Below are positions 16,958 through 22,825 of a stretch of 22,825 bases of DNA, piece by piece. Under the pieces are notes generated by a model. That model searched no databases. It was not told where the DNA came from and saw only the letters and a program-made list of their open reading frames with translations. This DNA is from JBOHSA01 sp050732995. GTDB taxonomy: Bacteria; Gemmatimonadota; Gemmatimonadetes; Gemmatimonadales; GWC2-71-9. The position numbers and the translations under genes are program-made. Every line of letters begins with the position of its first letter. The first letter of the stretch is position 1. Location of the stretch: positions 1 to 22,825 of the forward strand of contig JBOHSA010000217.1 in the NCBI GenBank assembly GCA_050732995.1. Direction: 5' to 3'.

Positions 16958-19803
16958 CCGCGCGGGTTGGGGTGCTCCTCGTGCTCGCGGCCTGCGCCGG
17001 AGCACGCAGCACGCCGTCCCGAACCGGGGCGCCCGCGCCGACTCCGGCCCCCACCGCCCCGCGCGACGCGACCGCCCGTGGCGTGGTCGACGGGGCGGCG
17101 CCCGAGCCGGCGCTGCCGCCCGCGATCGCCCTCATGGCGGGGCTGATGCCGCTCCGGAGCACGGGCGCGGACCAGTTCCTCGTCGCGCATCCGACGTACG
17201 ACGGCCGGGGCGTGCTGATCGCGATCCTCGACAGCGGCATCGACGCGGCTGCGGCCGGCCTGATTACCACGACGACCGGCGCGCCCAAACTGCTCGACCT
17301 ACGTGACTTCTCGGGCGAAGGGCGCGTGGCGCTGGTCGCCATCGCGCCATCGGCGGACGGCACCATCACGGTCGGCGGGCAGAAACTCGCGGGCGCGGGC
17401 CGCATCGGCCGCCTGGCCTCCGGCGGGGCCGCGCCGTGGTACACCGGCCTCTTCCGTGAGCTGCCGCTGGGCAAGCCGCCGGCCGCCGACGTCAACGGCA
17501 ACGGCACCAACACCGATGCGTTTCCCCTGATCGTGGTCCGCGCGACCGACGGCTGGGTGGTGTTTCTCGACTCGAACCTGAACGGCACGTTCGAGGACGA
17601 GATGCCCTTGCACGACTACCGGCAGGGTCGGGAAACAATCGCGCTGGGAGCGAAGCCGCTCACCCTCGCGGCGAACTTCGCCGAAGTGCAGGGCGCCCCG
17701 ATCCTGGACCTGACCTTCGATACGTCGGGTCACGGCACCCATGTCGCGGGCATCGCCGCGGGGCACAACCTGTTCAACGTCGCCGGGTTTCACGGCGTGG
17801 CCCCGGGCGCGCAGCTCATCGGGCTGAAGATCGCCAACAACGCGCGCGGCGGGGTGTCGGTGCACGGCAGTATGGGGCGGGCAATGGAATACGCCGCCCG
17901 ATTCGCCGCCCAGCGCAACCTGCCGCTCGTCATCAACCTCAGCTTCGGCGTGGGCAACGAGCGGGAGGGGCACGCCGTCATCGACTCGCTGGTCAACGCG
18001 TTCCTGACGGCGCATCCGTCGGTGGTGTTCACAGTGGCGGCCGGCAACGACGGCCCAGGGCTGTCGACGGTCGGATTCCCCGGCTCCGCCGACCTCGCGC
18101 TGTCCGTGGGCGCCGTGCTCCCCGGGCCGTTCGCGCGTCCGCCGCAGCGCGGCGTGCCGCCCGCCGCCGACGTGCTCGGGCCCTGGAGCGCCCGCGGCGG
18201 GGAGCTGACCAAGCCGGACCTGGCCGTGCCGGGCGTCGCCTTCTCCGCCGTCCCCCGCTGGGACACGGGCGAGGAGATCAAGCTCGGCACGAGCATGGCG
18301 GCGCCGCACGCCGCCGGGCTGGCCGCCTGCCTCGTCTCGGCGATGGCCCAGGAAGGACGCCGGGTGACCGCGGCCGACGTCCTCCAGGCGCTGCGTGCCG
18401 CGGCCAAACCCTTCCTGGGAGCGAGTCCCATCGACCAGGGAGCGGGCCAGCCGCAACTCGAGGCCGCGTATCGCTGGCTCGTCGCCGGCCACCAGGGCTC
18501 GAGCTACGTCGTGCGGACCGCGAATGGGCAGGCAGCGGCGTTCCGTCGTGCGGGCCTCACGGGACCCGGCGATACGCTGGAGCTGTTCCGGGTCCGGCAC
18601 GCGGGCGGGCTGCGCGCCGCCCAGTATCGGCTCCGCGCGGACGTCCCCTGGCTCGCCGCGCCCGACGTGGTGATCGCGGATCCGCGCTTGACCGAGATCG
18701 CGGTATCGTGGCGAGCCGCGAGCCTCGCCACGCCGGGGGTGCACATCGGGACGGTCGCCGGCTTCAACCCCAGCGACACCCTCGCCGGGCCCCTGTTCAC
18801 CCTGGTGAACACGGTGGTCGTGCCGTACGACCTCGGGGCGAAGCCGCTGTACGACGAACGCCGCGTGATCGGCCCGGGGCGCGTCCAGCGCTACTTCCTC
18901 CGCGCGAGCGTCCCGGGCGCGACGCTTACGGTGACGGTGTCGCTGCCCGACTCCGTCGGGCGGCAGGCCACGGTGCACTTGTTCGAGCCGAACGGGCAGC
19001 CCTTCCGCGGCGGCGCCGAAGCGGCACTCGGCGGTGAGGAGCCAGGGACCGCAGTGCTGCTCGTGCGCGGCGACGATCTCGTGCCGGGCGTCTACGAGCT
19101 GGATGTCGTCGCGCCGGCGCTGAGCGCGACGGCCGTCACGGTGCGGGCCGAGCTCGCAGCAGTGGCACTCGCCCCCATCGGCCGGGGGGACGAAAGCGAC
19201 GGCGCGCTCGAGGCCGCGAACGCCGGGCTCGGTCCGGCGGGCGGGCGAGCTGCGTTCGCCCTGGTGGGCGTGGAGCGCACGTTCGACGTCGGCGGCCGGG
19301 GCGTCCCACCGGAAACGCTCGATGTCGCCCTGCCAGCCTGGGCCGCGCGCGCCGAGATCGACGTCCAGATGCCTGTCGACCAGTGGGACGCATTCACCGA
19401 TTTCGCCGTCACGGTGTTCGACGCGGACGGCCAGCAGATGAGTCAGGGCCCGCTCAACTATGCCTTCGGCCGCCAGGCATTCGACGTTCCGGCGGCGGGC
19501 GGGGCGACGACCCGGCGCGTCACGGTCGAGCTGTTCCCCGCCTACGCCCGGGCCGACCGCACGCCACCGTGGCGGGCGACGGTGCGCGTCCGGCTCCTGC
19601 TGGCGGACGGACGTCCGATCGGGGGGGGAGGGGCCAATCCGGCATTCAGTGTGGTGCCGGGCGGCCGGTCACGGATCGTGCTGCCGGAGGCATCCGGGCT
19701 GGAGCTGCCGCCGGGGTTCGCGCCGCTCGTCGAGGTGAAGGTGGAGTCCGCCGCCGGCGGGGCGGCAGCCCTGCGCCGCGTGGCCGGCCGGGTCCGCCCC
19801 TGA
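16954..19803 (+). CDS. Subtilisin-like S8 protease lipoprotein, TPPII-like
   Basis: A 949-residue subtilase with a clear lipoprotein signal: hydrophobic residues 5-13 and lipobox LAAC with Cys14. A Pro/Ala/Thr-rich linker (about 20-60) follows. The catalytic triad is Asp93 (AILDSGID), His260 (SGHGTHVAG) and Ser447 (GTSMAAPHAAG), with oxyanion Asn365 (AAGNDGPG). The long insert between Asp and His (about 165 residues) and the C-terminal beta-sandwich-like region with FNPSDTL and GRVQRYFLRASVPGA resemble tripeptidyl-peptidase II-type subtilases. The insert has two Asp/Asn/Gly loops (DVNGNGTNTD, DSNLNGTFEDE) that look calcium-binding. It is probably anchored to the periplasmic or outer face as an envelope peptidase. 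It overlaps the carboxylase gene by ATGA, although its role in that pathway is unclear. Confidence 0.9.
19621..19633 (+). repeat. G8-A-G4 tract in S8 protease gene
   Basis: A guanine tract encoding four consecutive glycines (residues 890-893) in the C-terminal region of the protease. It has the same GnAGn form as the tracts in the EIIA, phoH and corC-like genes. The frame is preserved to the stop at 19801-19803. Confidence 0.55.
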
Positions 19804-19805
19804 CG

Positions 19806-21170
19806 ATGATCCGGATCGCCGCCGGCCAAGGATTCTGGGGCGACTGGCTCGAGGCGCCGTATCGCCAGGTGACTGGTGGGCCCATCGACTACCTCATGAT
19901 GGACTACCTCGCCGAAGTCACGATGTCCATCCTTCAGAAGCAGCGGCAGCGGGATCCGGCGCTGGGATACGCCAAAGACTTCGTGCCGCTGATGGAGCGG
20001 ATCCTGCCGGTGCTCGCCGAGCGACGCATCAAGGTCACGGCCAATGCGGGCGGCGTGAACCCCCGGGCCTGCGCGCAGGCGGTGGCCGAGACGGCGCGCC
20101 GGCTCGGGCTCGCGGGCCGGCTCCGCATCGGGGTGGTCGGCGGAGACGATCTGCTCGGCCGGCTGGACGGGCTGCTCGCGCGCGGCCACGAGCTGACGAA
20201 CCTCGATACCGGCCGCCCGCTGCGGGACGTGCGCGACCGGGTGCTGGCCGCCAACGCCTACCTCGGCGCGGCGCCGGTGGTCGAGGCCCTGCGCGGCGGC
20301 GCCGACATCGTGATCTCCGGACGCGTGACCGATACCGGGCTGACGCTCGCCCCGATGATCCACGCGTTCGGCTGGCGGCCGGACGACTGGAACCGCCTCG
20401 CGGCGGGAACCGTGGCGGGCCACATCATCGAGTGCGGGGCCCAGGCCAGCGGCGGAAACTGCCTCGTGGGCTGGGAGCGCATCCCGAACCTCGCCGACGT
20501 GGGCTATCCGATCGTCGAGGCCCGTCCCGACGGCACTTTCGAGATTACCAAGCATCGCGGGACCGGGGGGCGCATCTCGGTCCCGGGAGTCACCGAGCAG
20601 CTGGTGTACGAAATGGGCGATCCCACCGCGTACATCACGCCCGACTGCATCGCGGACTTCACCACGATCCGACTCTCCCCAGCCGGCCGGGATCGCGTGC
20701 GGGTGTCCGGCGTGAAGGGCCGGTCGGCGCCCGACAAGCTCAAGGTGTCGCTAGCCTACTTCTACGGGTACAAGGCGGTCGGGACGTTGGTGTACGCCTG
20801 GCCGGACGCGCTGAAAAAGGCGAAGTTGGCGGATCGCGTACTGCGCCAGCGGCTCAAGGCCCTGGGGCTCGAGTTCGAAGCGATCCTGACGGAGTTCATC
20901 GGCGCCAATGCCACCCACGGCCCATTGGCGGAACGGGAGGCGGGGGCCGGGGATCCGCCCGAGGTGCAGCTGCGGATCGGGGTGCGGGCCCGGGACCAGG
21001 CCCCGGTCGAGCGGTTCACGCGCGAGATCGCCCCGCTGATCCTCAATGGCCCGCCCAGCGTTACCGGCTTCGCGGGTGGGCGGCCCAAGCCGGAAGAGAT
21101 CGTGGCCTACTGGCCGGCGCTGATCGACCGGCGGGAGGTGGAGCCGTGCGTCGAGTTCGTGGACGTGTGA
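19806..21170 (+). CDS. AtuA-type DUF1446 protein
   Basis: A 454-residue DUF1446 protein, the main domain of AtuA from the acyclic terpene utilisation cluster of Pseudomonas. Family blocks: IRIAAGQGFWGDW at the N-terminus, IDYLMMDYLAEVTMSIL (about 29-45), VTANAGGVNPRACAQAV, GADIVISGRVTDTGLTLAPMIHAFGW, and GHIIECGAQASGGNC. The biochemical function of AtuA is not established to my knowledge, though it accompanies geranyl-CoA and leucine-type carboxylases. The ATG is two bases after the protease stop; its N-terminus matches the family start. In many bacteria the AtuA C-terminal domain is fused; here it is a separate gene that overlaps this one by GTGA. Confidence 0.88.
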   Translation: MIRIAAGQGFWGDWLEAPYRQVTGGPIDYLMMDYLAEVTMSILQKQRQRDPALGYAKDFVPLMERILPVLAERRIKVTANAGGVNPRACAQAVAETARRLGLAGRLRIGVVGGDDLLGRLDGLLARGHELTNLDTGRPLRDVRDRVLAANAYLGAAPVVEALRGGADIVISGRVTDTGLTLAPMIHAFGWRPDDWNRLAAGTVAGHIIECGAQASGGNCLVGWERIPNLADVGYPIVEARPDGTFEITKHRGTGGRISVPGVTEQLVYEMGDPTAYITPDCIADFTTIRLSPAGRDRVRVSGVKGRSAPDKLKVSLAYFYGYKAVGTLVYAWPDALKKAKLADRVLRQRLKALGLEFEAILTEFIGANATHGPLAEREAGAGDPPEVQLRIGVRARDQAPVERFTREIAPLILNGPPSVTGFAGGRPKPEEIVAYWPALIDRREVEPCVEFVDV

Positions 21171-21526
21171 AGCGGTCGGGCCGTCGAGCGGTCAGGCGGT
21201 CCAGGCAAGTGCCTCTCGTGGAGCTCGCCCACGCCCGCTCGGGCGACAAGGGCGACACGGCGAACGTTGGCCTGATCGCGCGGCGGCCGCAGGATTATGC
21301 TCTGCTCGAGCGGCAGGTGACCGCCGCCCGCGTGGCGCGGCATTTTCGTGGGATGCTCAAGGGGAAGGTCGTGCGCTACGAGCTACGCAACCTCCACGCC
21401 TTGAACTTCCTCCTGCACGGTGCGCTGGACGGCGGCGGCACCGTGTCGCTCAAGACCGACGCCCAGGGCAAGGTGTTTTCAACCGCGTTGCTCCGCATGG
21501 AAATCGCGGTGCCGGCTGCCCGATGA
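21167..21526 (+). CDS. AtuA C-terminal-domain protein (stand-alone)
   Basis: A 119-residue protein matching the ferredoxin-fold C-terminal domain of AtuA-like proteins: VELAHARSGDKGDTANVGLIARR, VRYELRNLHALNFLLHGAL and GGGTVSLKTDAQGK. It presumably works with the DUF1446 protein next to it. The start is uncertain. The GTG at 21167 overlaps the previous stop (GTGA) and adds a 13-residue Arg-rich extension not typical of the domain. A GTG at 21209 would start right at the conserved domain. The extension region contains three GCGGTC copies. I prefer 21167 because nearly every junction here is an overlap. The stop overlaps the hydratase ATG. Confidence 0.82.
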   Translation: MKRSGRRAVRRSRQVPLVELAHARSGDKGDTANVGLIARRPQDYALLERQVTAARVARHFRGMLKGKVVRYELRNLHALNFLLHGALDGGGTVSLKTDAQGKVFSTALLRMEIAVPAAR

Positions 21527-22281
21527 ACGACCGCGTCCTCATGAGCCTGCAGGGCGGGGTCCTGACGGGCACGCTCAACCGGCCGGACAAGAAGAACGCC
21601 ATCGACAGCGCGATGATCGAGGGACTCCACGCGCTGCTCGAGCGGGCGGACCTCGACGCGGCGGTGCGGGTGGTGGCGCTGCGCGGGGCGGGGAAGGACT
21701 TCTGCGCCGGCATGGACCTGCACGAGCTGCTCGCCTCGGCCGACCAGACGGTGGAGCGGAACCGTCAGGCAGCCCTGCACTTCGGTGCGATCTTCGTCCG
21801 GATGCGCAGGCTGCCCAAGCCCATCGTGGCCGTGGTCCAGGGTCGCGCCCTCGCCGGGGGCTGCGGGCTGGCGACGGCGTGCGACCTGGTGGTCGCGGCC
21901 GAATCCGCGCAGTTTGGATACCCGGAGGTGCAGCGTGGGTTTGTCCCGGCCCTCGTGATGAACATGCTCAAGCGCGCGGTGGGTGAGAAGGTCGCGTTCG
22001 ACCTCGCGACGACGGGGCGGATCCTGACCGCCAGCGAGGCGGCCGCGCTCGGCCTCGTCTCGCGCGTGTACGAGGATTCGGATTGCGAGGAGCAGGTGAC
22101 GGATCTGTTGCGCTCGCTGGCCTCGAGCAGCGCCTCGGCGCTGGCGTTCACCAAGCAACAATTCTACCAGCTGGACGGCATGGACTTCGAGCAGGGCATC
22201 CGTCTGTCGGCGGACGTGAACGCGGTGAGCCGGACAACCCCGGACTTCCGGGCCGCGCTGGCCGCCTTCCTGAAGCAATGA
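21523..22281 (+). CDS. Enoyl-CoA hydratase/isomerase, LiuC/AtuE-like
   Basis: A 252-residue crotonase-fold protein. Oxyanion-hole residues lie in KDFCAGMDL (about 58-66) and RALAGGCGL (108-116). Of the two catalytic Glu residues of classical enoyl-CoA hydratase, the second is present (Glu135 in FGYPEVQRGFVPA), but the first is replaced by Gly115. As I recall, bacterial methylglutaconyl-CoA hydratases of the LiuC type share this pattern and the VxxGFVPA-like segment. With the carboxylase and AtuA genes upstream, hydration of 3-methylglutaconyl-CoA or isohexenylglutaconyl-CoA is the likely reaction; a general beta-oxidation hydratase or an isomerase remains possible. It overlaps both neighbours by four bases. 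Confidence 0.85.
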   Translation: MNDRVLMSLQGGVLTGTLNRPDKKNAIDSAMIEGLHALLERADLDAAVRVVALRGAGKDFCAGMDLHELLASADQTVERNRQAALHFGAIFVRMRRLPKPIVAVVQGRALAGGCGLATACDLVVAAESAQFGYPEVQRGFVPALVMNMLKRAVGEKVAFDLATTGRILTASEAAALGLVSRVYEDSDCEEQVTDLLRSLASSSASALAFTKQQFYQLDGMDFEQGIRLSADVNAVSRTTPDFRAALAAFLKQ

Positions 22282-22825
22282 GCGAGCAGCGTTCCGCCAC
22301 CCCCGCTCCCCGCGGCCATCGACTGACCCGGCCCGACCTCGCCGCCGCGATCGTCGCGGACATCATCAAACAAAAGGTCGAGGAGGTGAAGCACGCCAAG
22401 CAGGAAGCCCGTCGCCCGCGGGAACGCTCCCGCGCCTGGGTGATCGTCCTCGGCCTCCCGCTCGTCCTGGGGCTCACCGGCTGGAACCTCCTCCGCGTGA
22501 GGGAGCGGCCGGTCGTGTTCACGGCCACGCAGGTGGACGCGGGCGTCCGCTTCAAGATCTACCTGGCGGTCCAGGCCGTGGAGACCTACCGACAGTCGCT
22601 TGGGCGGCTGCCGCCCGACCTCGGCGCGGTGGGCATGGACGGGGATGGCCTGACCTACCGCCGCACGGACTCGACGTACACGATCGCCGCCGAGGCAGGC
22701 GCGGGGAGCGATGGCGCGGCTGGGACCCCGCTCTACGAGTACCGGAGCGGCGATGACCTGACCCCCTTCGCCGATGGCTACGCCGAGCTCGCCCACAAGA
22801 TAGGGGGGGGGGGGGGCGTTCCGTT
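22278..22825 (+). CDS. Single-pass membrane protein, 3'-truncated
   Basis: This open frame runs off the window end after 182 codons. The ATG overlaps the hydratase stop by four bases. The first about 52 residues are charged and cytoplasmic, with a helical Lys/Glu-rich stretch (30-51). One transmembrane helix is at about 53-72 (WVIVLGLPLVLGLTGW), followed by an extracytoplasmic part. There, YLAVQAVETYRQSLGRLPPDLGAVGMDGDGLTYRR loosely recalls the post-helix region of pilin or GspG-like proteins ('Y....GxyPxsL.......Y'), but no prepilin peptidase site is seen. The function is not recognised. A G14 run near the end encodes glycines in the present frame; a one-base error there would change the frame. 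Confidence 0.65.
   Translation, partial: MSEQRSATPAPRGHRLTRPDLAAAIVADIIKQKVEEVKHAKQEARRPRERSRAWVIVLGLPLVLGLTGWNLLRVRERPVVFTATQVDAGVRFKIYLAVQAVETYRQSLGRLPPDLGAVGMDGDGLTYRRTDSTYTIAAEAGAGSDGAAGTPLYEYRSGDDLTPFADGYAELAHKIGGGGGVP
22803..22816 (+). repeat. G14 homopolymer near window end
   Basis: Fourteen consecutive guanines within the last, truncated gene, nine bases before the window ends. It is the longest homopolymer in the window. Such a run is prone to slippage in replication and to length miscalls in sequencing, so the frame after it is uncertain. Confidence 0.85.

Overview
This 22.8-kb window is uniformly GC-rich (by eye well above 65%) and almost completely coding. The gene content, the frequent GTG starts and the order phoH-pgpH-ybeY-corC suggest a high-GC diderm bacterium: there is an outer-membrane barrel protein and two predicted lipoproteins. 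Gemmatimonadota is my best guess. That assignment is inference from gene style and context, not from a marker search. No rRNA, tRNA, CRISPR, IS element or phage gene was seen. The only stretch without a gene longer than about 20 bases is the 78-base divergent promoter region at 2836-2913.

Region 1 (1-919, plus): a YqeK-like HD phosphohydrolase and a small LytR_C-domain putative lipoprotein, coupled by a 4-base overlap. Region 2 (857-2835, minus): a PorV-like outer-membrane barrel protein followed by rlmN (23S rRNA/tRNA adenine-C2 methyltransferase), also coupled by a 4-base overlap. The 3' end of rlmN overlaps the LytR_C gene tail-to-tail by 63 bases.

Region 3 (2914-22825, plus): one apparently continuous run of 17 genes whose junctions are all overlaps of 1-56 bases or gaps of at most 18 bases. 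Its first part is housekeeping: PTS EIIA, aspS, phoH, pgpH (membrane HD phosphodiesterase), ybeY (rRNA endonuclease) and two CNNM/CorC proteins. Its second part is acyl-CoA metabolism: a MeaB-type G-protein chaperone, the large subunit of a B12-dependent acyl-CoA mutase, a bacterial eRF1-like protein, the B12-binding mutase subunit, an acyl-CoA carboxylase carboxyltransferase subunit, a TPPII-like S8 protease lipoprotein, a DUF1446/AtuA protein, its separately encoded C-terminal domain, a LiuC/AtuE-like enoyl-CoA hydratase, and a truncated single-pass membrane protein.

The most interesting points are as follows. (i) The mutase carries Phe51 and Gln169 at the two positions that distinguish isobutyryl-CoA mutase (Phe/Gln) from methylmalonyl-CoA mutase (Tyr/Arg), so a routine 'methylmalonyl-CoA mutase' label is probably wrong. 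(ii) An eRF1/Vms1-like protein is encoded exactly between the two mutase subunits. (iii) The mutase genes share an operon with carboxylase, AtuA and hydratase genes typical of leucine/acyclic-terpene (Liu/Atu) catabolism, which suggests a branched-chain acyl-CoA pathway. (iv) G- or C-homopolymer tracts, often of the form GnAGn, encode low-complexity inserts in many of the genes. The clearest is a perfect three-copy 9-base repeat inside the MeaB GTPase domain. The window begins with G8 and has a G14 tract 9 bases before its end.
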